Below the pieces are notes generated by a model. The model was not told the DNA's origin. It searched no databases and saw only the letters and a program-made list of their open reading frames with translations. From contig NZ_NNBL01000023.1 of assembly GCF_002803065.1 (NCBI RefSeq), positions 35,781-99,780 on the forward strand: 64,000 bases of DNA, in the 5' to 3' direction. The stretch is from Streptomyces sp. CB01635. Lineage in GTDB: Bacteria > Actinomycetota > Actinomycetes > Streptomycetales > Streptomycetaceae. The position numbers were made by a program, and so were the translations under genes. Each line of letters begins with the position of its first letter. Position 1 is the stretch's first letter. Shown here piece by piece: positions 23,918 to 31,672 of this stretch.

Positions 23918-24940
23918 ATGGGTCCCCATCCTGCGGTCGCAGCGATACGCCTGGCGGTCCGCCGCGTACTCCACGACGTACTCAACGACCACAGCGCCCC
24001 CCATCCGGCGCCAGAAGCCCCGCGCACCCCGCCCCTGGTGCTTGTCGCCTGCTCCGGCGGTGCCGACTCCATGGCGCTCGCCTCCGCCCTCGCCTTCGAG
24101 GCCCCCAAGCTCGGCATCCGCGCCGGTGGCGTGACCGTCGACCACGGTCTGCAGCCCGGCTCCGATCTCCGCGCCGCCGAAGTCGTCGCGCGGCTCACCG
24201 CCCTGCGCCTCGACCCCGTCGAGTCCGCGGCCGTGCACGTCGGCCGCGACGGCGGACCCGAAGCCGCGGCGAGGGACGCCAGATACGCCGCGCTCGACGC
24301 CGCCGCGGACCACCACGGCGCCGCCGCGATCCTGCTCGGCCACACCCGCGACGACCAGGCAGAGACGGTCCTGCTCGGCCTCGCCCGCGGCTCCGGTATC
24401 CGCTCCCTGTCGGGAATGGCCGCGACCTCGGGGGTCGACGGCCGTTACCGCAGGCCCTTCCTCCGCCTCGACCGCCAGACCGCCCGCAAGGCGTGCATGG
24501 CCCAGTCGCTGCCCGTCTGGGACGACCCCCACAACACCGATCCGGCGTACACGCGCTCCCGGCTGCGCCACGAGGGGCTGCCCGCCCTGGAGAAGGCGCT
24601 CGGCAAGGGTGTCGTCGAGGCGCTCGCCCGTACGGCCCAGTTGTCCCGGGACGACGCCGACGCCCTGGACACGTGGGCCGCGCAGGCCGAAGCCATGGTG
24701 CGGGACCCCGCAGGGCTCCTGGAGTGCGCCAAGCTCTACGCGCTGCCGCCCGCCGTACGCCGCCGTGTACTGCGCCGAGCGGCCATCGAGGCCGGCGCTC
24801 CGGCGGGCGCTCTGTTCGCCCGGCACATCGAAGAGGTCGACCGTCTGATCACCGGCTGGCGCGGCCAGGGGGAGATCAACCTCCCCGGCAAGGTCGTGGC
24901 TCAGCGGCAGGGTGGCAGACTGGTCATCCGGCAAGGCTGA
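23918..24940 (+). CDS. tilS: tRNA(Ile)-lysidine synthase
   Basis: A 340-residue N-type ATP pyrophosphatase that turns the wobble cytidine of the CAU-anticodon tRNA-Ile into lysidine, so that AUA is read as Ile. The PP-loop SGGADS is at residues 46-51, followed by LLGHTRDDQAETVLLGLARGSG. The C-terminal region is short, as usual in actinobacteria. It starts the essential block tilS-hpt-ftsH; 45 nt separate it from hpt. Confidence 0.95.
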   Translation: MGPHPAVAAIRLAVRRVLHDVLNDHSAPHPAPEAPRTPPLVLVACSGGADSMALASALAFEAPKLGIRAGGVTVDHGLQPGSDLRAAEVVARLTALRLDPVESAAVHVGRDGGPEAAARDARYAALDAAADHHGAAAILLGHTRDDQAETVLLGLARGSGIRSLSGMAATSGVDGRYRRPFLRLDRQTARKACMAQSLPVWDDPHNTDPAYTRSRLRHEGLPALEKALGKGVVEALARTAQLSRDDADALDTWAAQAEAMVRDPAGLLECAKLYALPPAVRRRVLRRAAIEAGAPAGALFARHIEEVDRLITGWRGQGEINLPGKVVAQRQGGRLVIRQG

Positions 24941-24985
24941 CGCGGGACGAGAGTCCTTGAGCGGCCGGTGGGACGACCGAAAGTG

Positions 24986-25546
24986 ATGCGGGTGGACGCG
25001 AAAGACATGGGCACCGACCTCCAGTCGGTGCTCATCACCAAGGAAGAGATCGACGCGAAGCTGGCTGAGCTGGCCGCGAAGATCGATGCGGAATACGCGG
25101 GCAAGGACCTGCTGATCGTCGGTGTCCTCAAGGGCGCCGTGATGGTCATGGCGGACCTGGCGCGTGCGCTGTCCACCCCCGTCACGATGGACTGGATGGC
25201 GGTGTCCTCGTACGGCGCGGGCACCCAGTCGTCCGGCGTCGTGCGGATCCTCAAGGACCTCGACACCGACATCAAGGGCAGGCACGTCCTGATCGTCGAG
25301 GACATCATCGACTCCGGGCTGACGCTGTCGTGGCTGCTCACCAACCTCGGCACCCGCGAGCCCGCGAGCCTCGAGGTCTGCACGCTGCTGCGCAAGCCGG
25401 AGGCGGCGAAGGTGGCCATCGACGTGAAGTGGACCGGGTTCGAGATCCCGAACGAGTTCGTCGTCGGGTACGGCCTGGACTACGCGGAGAAGTACCGGAA
25501 CCTGCCGTTCGTCGGCACTCTGGCTCCGCACGTCTACGGCGGCTGA
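24986..25546 (+). CDS. hpt: Hypoxanthine phosphoribosyltransferase
   Basis: A 186-residue purine salvage enzyme making IMP or GMP from hypoxanthine or guanine and PRPP. The PRPP-binding motif VLIVEDIIDSGLT is at residues 101-113, and VGVLKGA and DYAEKYRNLPFVG are typical. ATG 24986 (MRVDAKDMG) is chosen over GTG 24968 by family length; neither has a strong ribosome binding site. Confidence 0.95.
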   Translation: MRVDAKDMGTDLQSVLITKEEIDAKLAELAAKIDAEYAGKDLLIVGVLKGAVMVMADLARALSTPVTMDWMAVSSYGAGTQSSGVVRILKDLDTDIKGRHVLIVEDIIDSGLTLSWLLTNLGTREPASLEVCTLLRKPEAAKVAIDVKWTGFEIPNEFVVGYGLDYAEKYRNLPFVGTLAPHVYGG

Positions 25547-25573
25547 ACCGTCGCCGAAGCGATGTGAGACGGT

Positions 25574-25596
25574 CGGGAACCCCTGCGGGTTTCCCG
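25574..25596 (+). terminator. Possible terminator after hpt
   Basis: Hairpin with arms CGGGAA and TTCCCG, extended inside by three G-C pairs after one mismatch. It is 28 nt after the hpt stop. No T-run follows, so termination is uncertain. Confidence 0.4.
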
Positions 25597-25743
25597 CCGT
25601 TGGAGCATGCGTGGGCGAGATTCCCAGTCATCCCCTGCGGCTGCGGGTGACAATGCTGGGGTACCGTCCGAAGAACAGTCTTCAAAACAGCCTTTATCAA
25701 ACTCACTATGGCAGGAGGGACGGGGCGTCATCGCTCCGTATGG

Positions 25744-27753
25744 ATGGACGTGAAGCGATACTTCCGTGGGCCGGTCATGTGGATCGTGCTGGCCGTCCTT
25801 GCCGTGGTCGTGTTGATGCAGGTCGTCGGTTCGTCCGGTGGCTACAAGACGGTGGACACCGGCCAGGTCATTCAGGCCATCAACGACAACAAGGTGCAGT
25901 CGGCCAAGCTGACCACCGGCGACGAAAACAACATCAAGGTCGAGCTCAAGAACGACCAGAAGGTCCAGGGCAGCAGCAAGATCCAGGCGAGCTACATCGG
26001 CGACCAGGGCGTCGATGTGGCCAAGGATCTGCAGGCCAAGTTCGAGGACAAGCAGATCCCCGACGGGTACACCGTCGCCCCGACGAAGCAGAACGCCTTC
26101 GTGGGGATCCTGCTCTCCCTGCTCCCCTTCGTCCTGATCGTCGTCGTCTTCCTGTTCCTGATGAATCAGATGCAGGGCGGCGGCTCCCGAGTCATGCAGT
26201 TCGGGAAGTCCAAGGCGAAGCTCATCACCAAGGACACCCCGAAGACGACGTTCGCCGATGTGGCGGGCTCGGACGAGGCCGTCGAGGAACTCCACGAGAT
26301 CAAGGAGTTCCTCCAGGAGCCGGCGAAGTTCCAGGCCGTCGGCGCCAAGATCCCCAAGGGTGTGCTGCTCTACGGCCCGCCCGGAACCGGTAAGACGCTG
26401 CTCGCGCGCGCCGTCGCCGGTGAGGCGGGGGTCCCCTTCTACTCGATCTCGGGTTCCGACTTCGTCGAGATGTTCGTCGGTGTCGGTGCCTCCCGAGTCC
26501 GTGACCTGTTCGAGCAGGCCAAGGCGAACGCCCCGGCGATCGTCTTCGTCGACGAGATCGACGCCGTCGGCCGGCACCGCGGTGCGGGTCTCGGTGGCGG
26601 TCACGACGAGCGCGAGCAGACGCTCAACCAGCTGCTCGTCGAGATGGACGGCTTCGACGTGAAGGGCGGCGTCATCCTGATCGCCGCCACGAACCGGCCC
26701 GACATCCTCGACCCGGCGCTGCTGCGCCCGGGACGTTTCGACCGGCAGATCGCGGTCGACCGCCCGGACATGCAGGGCCGTCTGGAGATCCTCAAGGTTC
26801 ACCAGAAGGGCAAGCCGGTCGCACCCGACGTCGATCTGTCCGCCGTCGCCCGGCGTACCCCGGGCTTCACCGGCGCCGACCTGGCGAACGTGCTGAACGA
26901 AGCGGCGCTCCTCACGGCGCGCAGCGACCTCAAGCTCGTCGACAACTCGATGCTGGACGAGGCGATCGACCGCGTGGTGGCGGGCCCGCAGAAGCGGACC
27001 CGGATCATGTCCGACAAGGAGAAGAAGATCACCGCGTACCACGAGGGCGGACACGCCCTGGTCGCGGCGGCTTCGCCCAACTCCGACCCGGTGCACAAGA
27101 TCACGATCCTGTCCCGTGGGCGGGCCCTCGGTTACACGATGGTCCTGCCCGACGAGGACAAGTACTCCACCACGCGTAACGAGATGCTCGACCAGCTGGC
27201 GTACATGCTGGGCGGGCGCGCGGCCGAGGAGCTGGTCTTCCACGACCCGACCACGGGCGCGGCGAACGACATCGAGAAGGCGACCACGACCGCGCGGGCC
27301 ATGGTCACGCAGTACGGCATGACCGAGCGGCTCGGCGCGATCAAGTTCGGCGGCGACAACACCGAGCCGTTCCTCGGCCGGGAGATGGCGCACCAGCGCG
27401 ACTACTCGGAAGAGGTCGCCGCGCTCGTCGACGAAGAGGTCAAGAAGCTCATCGAGACCGCGCACAACGAGGCCTGGGAGATCCTCGTCGAGAACCGGGA
27501 CGTTCTCGACAACCTGGTCCTCGCGCTCCTGGAGAAGGAGACGCTGAACAAGGAGCAGATCGCCGAGATCTTCGCTCCGATCGTGAAGCGCCCGGCCCGC
27601 CCCGCGTGGACCGGCTCCTCCCGCCGCACTCCGTCGACCCGCCCGCCGGTGCTCTCCCCCAGGGAGCTGTCACTGACGAACGGTTCGAACGGCGCGGCAA
27701 CGGGCGTCGAGTCCGGGCTGGACATCGCTCCTACGGACAGCCCCGAGGCCTGA
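25744..27753 (+). CDS. ftsH: ATP-dependent zinc metalloprotease FtsH
   Basis: A 669-residue membrane-bound AAA+ protease for quality control of membrane and regulatory proteins. Two membrane helices (about 11-28 and 119-141) flank an extracytoplasmic domain. Walker A GPPGTGKT is at 211-218, Walker B IVFVDEID at 266-273, the SRH around ATNRPDILDPALLRPGRFD, and the zinc site HEGGH at 433-437. A Ser/Pro-rich tail ends the protein. ATG 25744 (MDVKRYFRGP) matches the family; an ATG at 25708 would add 12 residues. Confidence 0.97.
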   Translation: MDVKRYFRGPVMWIVLAVLAVVVLMQVVGSSGGYKTVDTGQVIQAINDNKVQSAKLTTGDENNIKVELKNDQKVQGSSKIQASYIGDQGVDVAKDLQAKFEDKQIPDGYTVAPTKQNAFVGILLSLLPFVLIVVVFLFLMNQMQGGGSRVMQFGKSKAKLITKDTPKTTFADVAGSDEAVEELHEIKEFLQEPAKFQAVGAKIPKGVLLYGPPGTGKTLLARAVAGEAGVPFYSISGSDFVEMFVGVGASRVRDLFEQAKANAPAIVFVDEIDAVGRHRGAGLGGGHDEREQTLNQLLVEMDGFDVKGGVILIAATNRPDILDPALLRPGRFDRQIAVDRPDMQGRLEILKVHQKGKPVAPDVDLSAVARRTPGFTGADLANVLNEAALLTARSDLKLVDNSMLDEAIDRVVAGPQKRTRIMSDKEKKITAYHEGGHALVAAASPNSDPVHKITILSRGRALGYTMVLPDEDKYSTTRNEMLDQLAYMLGGRAAEELVFHDPTTGAANDIEKATTTARAMVTQYGMTERLGAIKFGGDNTEPFLGREMAHQRDYSEEVAALVDEEVKKLIETAHNEAWEILVENRDVLDNLVLALLEKETLNKEQIAEIFAPIVKRPARPAWTGSSRRTPSTRPPVLSPRELSLTNGSNGAATGVESGLDIAPTDSPEA

Positions 27754-27770
27754 TCACCCCGGAATGGATA

Positions 27771-27818
27771 ACCGCGTCCCCCACGCCTTACGGTGTGGGG
27801 GACGCGGTTCTTTGTTCT
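27771..27818 (+). terminator. Strong intrinsic terminator after ftsH
   Basis: Perfect 14-bp arms (27771-27784 and 27795-27808) extended by three more pairs to a TTAC loop, followed by TTCTTTGTTCT. It ends 15 nt before folE, so folE must be expressed from read-through or from a promoter inside this short gap. Confidence 0.85.
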
Positions 27819-27832
27819 AGGAAGAGGCACAG

Positions 27833-28438
27833 ATGACCGACCCGGTGACGCTGGACGGCGAGGGTCCGATCGGCGAGTTCGACGAGAAGCGGGCTGAGAA
27901 CGCCGTGCGTGAGCTGCTCATCGCGGTCGGGGAGGACCCGGACCGCGAGGGCCTCAAGCAGACGCCGGCGCGGGTGGCGCGGGCGTACAAGGAGATATTC
28001 GGGGGCCTGTGGCAGAAGCCCGAGGACGTTCTGACGACGACGTTCGACCTCGGTCACGACGAGATGGTCCTGGTGAAGGACATCGAGGTCCAGAGCAGCT
28101 GTGAGCACCATCTGGTGCCGTTCGTCGGCGTCGCCCACGTCGGCTACATCCCGTCGACCGACGGCAAGATCACCGGCCTGTCGAAGCTGGCCCGCCTCGT
28201 GGACGTCTACGCCCGTCGCCCGCAGGTGCAGGAGCGTCTGACCACGCAGATCGCCGACTCCCTGATGGAGATCCTGGAGCCGCGCGGCGTGATCGTGGTC
28301 GTCGAGTGCGAGCACATGTGCATGACGATGCGCGGGGTGCGCAAGCAGGGCGCGAAGACCATCACGTCCGCGGTGCGCGGCCAGCTGCGCGACCCGGCGA
28401 CGCGCAACGAGGCGATGAGCCTCATCATCGCGCGCTGA
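27833..28438 (+). CDS. folE: GTP cyclohydrolase I
   Basis: A 201-residue type I enzyme that makes 7,8-dihydroneopterin triphosphate from GTP, the first step of folate synthesis. Zinc ligands Cys90 and His93 (SSCEHHLVPF) and Cys163 (EHMCMTMRG) are intact, as is GLSKLARLVDVYARRPQVQERLT. It is convergent with the minus-strand folP-folB-folK operon, so the pathway is split over two strands in one locus. Confidence 0.97.
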   Translation: MTDPVTLDGEGPIGEFDEKRAENAVRELLIAVGEDPDREGLKQTPARVARAYKEIFGGLWQKPEDVLTTTFDLGHDEMVLVKDIEVQSSCEHHLVPFVGVAHVGYIPSTDGKITGLSKLARLVDVYARRPQVQERLTTQIADSLMEILEPRGVIVVVECEHMCMTMRGVRKQGAKTITSAVRGQLRDPATRNEAMSLIIAR

Positions 28439-28472
28439 GCCCCGGCCGACGCGCGGCCGGCCCCCGGGCCGG

Positions 28473-28961
28473 TCAGGCCGCCGGTGCGGCCCCGCCGTGG
28501 TCCTCGTCGTCGTCCTCCGGGAGCTTGCAGACGCGCTCCAGGAAGAGGGCGGCCGCTATCACGGCGATGCCGGTGAGGACCGAGAAGCCGGCGTAGATGG
28601 CCTGGTCGCGGCGGGCCGGGACATCGAGGTGTTCGAGCAGGAACGCGCCCGTGCCGCCGTACATCCCCGCGACCAGTGCGGCCACCAGCGCGCTGGCCTG
28701 GCCGAAGACGAGGGCGCGGGCCGCCATCAGCGGGTCGACTCCCTTGGCGCCGGGGCTCCGCTCGCGCTGGGCGCGCAGCCGGGCCCGGATGGAGAGCGCG
28801 GTCGCCAGCAGGATGACGGCGATCACGGCGAGGACGATCGGCGCCGCCAGCGGGACCCGCGGCAGCGTACCGATCGAGTCCCACAGGCGGGCGCCCGCCC
28901 AGCTCAGTACACCGGCGACCAGGAAGAGGCCGGCCAACGTCCTGATGCGCAGTTGCTTCAT
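28473..28961 (-). CDS. DUF3180 membrane protein
   Basis: A 162-residue protein with four predicted membrane helices (around residues 8-25, 36-56, 82-105 and 121-142) and an acidic C-terminus. DUF3180 proteins are found next to folate genes in actinobacteria; their role is unknown. It lies 58 bp downstream of folK on the same strand and is probably the last gene of that operon, tail to tail with folE. Confidence 0.85.
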   Translation of the reverse strand: MKQLRIRTLAGLFLVAGVLSWAGARLWDSIGTLPRVPLAAPIVLAVIAVILLATALSIRARLRAQRERSPGAKGVDPLMAARALVFGQASALVAALVAGMYGGTGAFLLEHLDVPARRDQAIYAGFSVLTGIAVIAAALFLERVCKLPEDDDEDHGGAAPAA

Positions 28962-29019
28962 TCCGGTGGTCGCCCCTCAGTCCCCGCGCTGTCTTCGTGT
29001 GCCCGCATGACCCTAACGA

Positions 29020-29631
29020 CTATTCGGGCAGCTGGAGTTCCAGGTCGGCGCGCGGCGCGACGCCTTCGCGGGTGACCGCGGCGAGCAGCTCGGCCACGGG
29101 TCCGTGGCCCGGCAGCTGCGCCTCGGGCTCCACGTCGAACCAGGGGGCGAGGACGAAGGCCCGCTGGTGCGCACGAGGGTGAGGGAGTGTGAGGACCGGG
29201 TCGTCGGAGACGACGTCGGCGTACGTGACGATGTCGACGTCGATCGTGCGGGCACCCCAGCGCTCGTCACGGACGCGGTGGAAGGCCTCCTCGACGGCGT
29301 GCGCCCGCTCCAGGAGGGAGGACGGGGGCAGGGTCGTGCGGAGCACGATCACCGCGTTGAAATACGCGGGCTGGCTGCCCGGCTCGACGCCCCACGGCTC
29401 GGTCTCGTAGACGGGCGAGACGGCCTTGACGCGGACGCCGGGGGTGTCCTCCAGGGCGTCGATGGCGCCCTGGATCGTCTCGAGGCGGTTCCCCAGATTC
29501 GAGCCGAGGGCGATCACCGCGTTTTTGGGGTTGGAGAGTGTGGTGTCGGCCGCGTCCACCTGTTCCACCACGGAGGCGGGCACCGGCTGTACGGTCGGGT
29601 CGCTGGGGCCCTCGGTGAAAGATGCAGTCAT
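29020..29631 (-). CDS. folK: 6-hydroxymethyl-dihydropterin pyrophosphokinase
   Basis: A 203-residue HPPK that transfers pyrophosphate from ATP to 6-hydroxymethyl-7,8-dihydropterin. It shows VIALGSNLGNRLETI, PVYETEPWGV, and the catalytic loop WGARTIDVDIVTYADV with the two magnesium-binding Asp. An N-terminal extension of about 35 residues precedes the domain. Its ATG overlaps the folB stop (ATGA at 29628-29631). Confidence 0.95.
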   Translation of the reverse strand: MTASFTEGPSDPTVQPVPASVVEQVDAADTTLSNPKNAVIALGSNLGNRLETIQGAIDALEDTPGVRVKAVSPVYETEPWGVEPGSQPAYFNAVIVLRTTLPPSSLLERAHAVEEAFHRVRDERWGARTIDVDIVTYADVVSDDPVLTLPHPRAHQRAFVLAPWFDVEPEAQLPGHGPVAELLAAVTREGVAPRADLELQLPE

Positions 29632-29987
29632 GCTCGGCTCCGGGTGATGGTGACGGTCACATCGTCGAAGGGGACGGTGATCGGGGCGTCCGGCTTGTGG
29701 ACGCAGACCTCGACCTCCAGGACTCCTTCGTGCTTCAGGCACGTCCCGGCGATGCGCTCGGCGAGCGTCTCGATGAGATCGACCGGATCGCCTTCGACGA
29801 CGGCCACGACCTCCTCCGCCACGATGCCGTAGTGCACGGTCTTCGCCAGGTCGTCGTCGGCCGCGGCCGCGCGTGTGTCCAGTCCGAGCACCAGGTCCAC
29901 GATGAAGGTCTGGCCTTCCTCGCGCTCCTTGGGGAAGACGCCATGGTGCCCGCGGGCCTTGAGGCCGCGCAGCGCGACACGATCCAC
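29628..29987 (-). CDS. folB: Dihydroneopterin aldolase
   Basis: A 119-residue aldolase that cleaves dihydroneopterin to 6-hydroxymethyl-dihydropterin and glycolaldehyde. Family motifs RVALRGLKARGHHGVFPKER, VHYGIVAEEV and VEVCVHKPDAPI are present. The GTG at 29987 has AGGAG 8 nt upstream. A 213-bp gap separates it from the NTF2-like gene, so it may have its own promoter. Confidence 0.95.
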   Translation of the reverse strand: MDRVALRGLKARGHHGVFPKEREEGQTFIVDLVLGLDTRAAAADDDLAKTVHYGIVAEEVVAVVEGDPVDLIETLAERIAGTCLKHEGVLEVEVCVHKPDAPITVPFDDVTVTITRSRA

Positions 29988-30200
29988 GCGAATCACTCCT
30001 GCAATCGTCGGTAGCGGCGGGTTCGTACCGAGTGCGGTCGGCACACCAGCCTCGATCGAATCTACCTGCGGGCACCGACAGCGCTCGCCCGCGGGGGCTA
30101 TGGACAGGGCGGCCCACCGCTGGTAGCCGCCCCTACCCACCAGCCCGCTCCGGCAATCCCGTGGTGCCCACGTGGACCCGCCTACCCCGTCAGGAGCCAC

Positions 30201-30752
30201 TCAGGAGGATGTCTCGTCGCTTTCCTCGCCGTCGTCGCCCTCGGTCTCGGACTCGGCCAGTACGGGCGACGCGTGGTGCGACCACAGTTTCCAGCCGTCA
30301 CGTGTGCGACGGAACACATTCGTGGCGACGACGCGCTGGCCGACGAGCGGGCCGAGTTCGTCGCCCTCCGCGGGGGCCGGGCCGCCGCTGAGGATGTTCT
30401 CGGTGCAGGTGATCAGAGCCGTGTCGGCGACGATGCTGATGTGCACATCCGTGAGGAAGAACTGGATGTACTCGGTGTTCGCCATGATCAGCGCGTACGA
30501 GCGCAGAACCTCGCCGCGGCCGGTGAGCACGGGCCAGCCGGGGTGCACGCAGCTGATGGACGTGTCCTCGGCCTCGTCGGACTCCTCGCTGTACGAGACG
30601 TCCTCGGGGGCGAGCCAGAGCGCCGTCAGCAGTTCGAAGTCGGCTCGCTCCAGAGCCTCGTAGAAGGCGCGGTTGGCGCTGTCCACGGCCTCCGCGTCGG
30701 TGCGCCGGCCTGCCGCACCGCGCGGCTCGTCGGGCTCCCTCGGTGGGGTCAC
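30201..30752 (-). CDS. NTF2-like (SnoaL-type) protein in folate operon
   Basis: A 183-residue protein with a cone-shaped NTF2 fold (ANRAFYEALERADFELLTALWL, ending NVFRRTRDGWKLWSHHASP) and an acidic tail. Its start overlaps the folP stop by 4 nt, so the two are co-translated. NTF2-like proteins range from binding modules to hydrolases and isomerases. The tight link to folP and folB hints at a pterin-related role, but no catalytic residue pattern proves this. Confidence 0.82.
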   Translation of the reverse strand: MTPPREPDEPRGAAGRRTDAEAVDSANRAFYEALERADFELLTALWLAPEDVSYSEESDEAEDTSISCVHPGWPVLTGRGEVLRSYALIMANTEYIQFFLTDVHISIVADTALITCTENILSGGPAPAEGDELGPLVGQRVVATNVFRRTRDGWKLWSHHASPVLAESETEGDDGEESDETSS

Positions 30753-31612
30753 TGGGCTCCCTCTACGGCGCGGGCGACACGGACCGCGTCGGCCGTCGCG
30801 CGGACCTCGTGGACGCGGACGGCCCAGGCGCCCTGGTGGGCCGCGATGGCGGAGACGGCGGCCGTGGCGGCGTCGCGCTCGCGCGCCGGGGGCGGGGCGC
30901 CCTGCTCGCCGGCCAGGACATGGCCGAGGAACCGTTTGCGGGACGCGGCGACCAGCAGGGGGTGGCCGAGCGCGCGCAGCTCCTCCAGGTGGGCCAGGAG
31001 CTTCAGGTCGTGGGAGGCCTCCTTGGAGAAGCCGAGGCCCGGGTCGACGACGATGCGCTCAGGGGCGATGCCGCCCTCGATGACGGCCTCCACGCGCGCG
31101 TGGAGCTCGGCGACGACTTCGGAGACCACGTCCTCGTACGTGCCCTTGACGTTGCCTCCCTCCAGGAAGCCGCGCCAGTGCATGACGACGAAGGGGGCGC
31201 CCGCCGCGGCGACGGCGGGGATCATCGCCGGGTCGGCGAGGCCGCCGCTGACGTCGTTGACGAGAGAGGCACCGGCCGCCAGGGAGCGCTCGGCCACGGA
31301 GGCGCGCATCGTGTCGACGGACACGGCGACGCCCTCGGAGGACAGGCCCCGCACGACGGGGATGACGCGCTTGAGCTCCTCGTCCTCGTCGACGCGGGTG
31401 GCGCCGGGGCGGGTCGACTCGCCGCCGACGTCGATCAGGTCGGCGCCCTGTGCGACCAGGTCGAGGCCGTGTTTCACGGCGGCCGTCGTGTCGAACCAGC
31501 GGCCGCCGTCGGAGAAGGAATCGGGCGTCACATTGACGACTCCCATGACCGCGCAGCGGTCCCATTCGGGAAGGCCTGTGACGTGGCCTCGACGGCCCTG
31601 CGACGTGCTCAT
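30749..31612 (-). CDS. folP: Dihydropteroate synthase
   Basis: A 287-residue enzyme that joins p-aminobenzoate to dihydropterin pyrophosphate; it is the sulfonamide target. Pterin and pyrophosphate loops are clear: VMGVVNVTPDSFSDGG, DLIDVGGESTRPGA, LVNDVSGG, and DPGLGFSK. Asn in NVTPDSF and the Ser/Thr after GGES match active enzymes rather than the inactive FolP2 type. First of the folP-NTF2-folB-folK-DUF3180 run. Confidence 0.95.
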   Translation of the reverse strand: MSTSQGRRGHVTGLPEWDRCAVMGVVNVTPDSFSDGGRWFDTTAAVKHGLDLVAQGADLIDVGGESTRPGATRVDEDEELKRVIPVVRGLSSEGVAVSVDTMRASVAERSLAAGASLVNDVSGGLADPAMIPAVAAAGAPFVVMHWRGFLEGGNVKGTYEDVVSEVVAELHARVEAVIEGGIAPERIVVDPGLGFSKEASHDLKLLAHLEELRALGHPLLVAASRKRFLGHVLAGEQGAPPPARERDAATAAVSAIAAHQGAWAVRVHEVRATADAVRVARAVEGAQ

Positions 31613-31672
31613 GCCTTCAAGCCTAGGCCCGGCGGCCCGGTGGCCGTGCCACGGCCGGAGTGCGGACGGGCC

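Noticed and set aside
25534..27465. 643-residue open frame antisense to ftsH
   Set aside because: Shadow of FtsH caused by the high GC at third codon positions; no motif and no ribosome binding site.
28439..28472. Terminator between folE and the DUF3180 gene
   Set aside because: The GC-rich inverted bases (CCGGCC/GGCCGG) are short and irregular and no T-run follows, so I could not support it.
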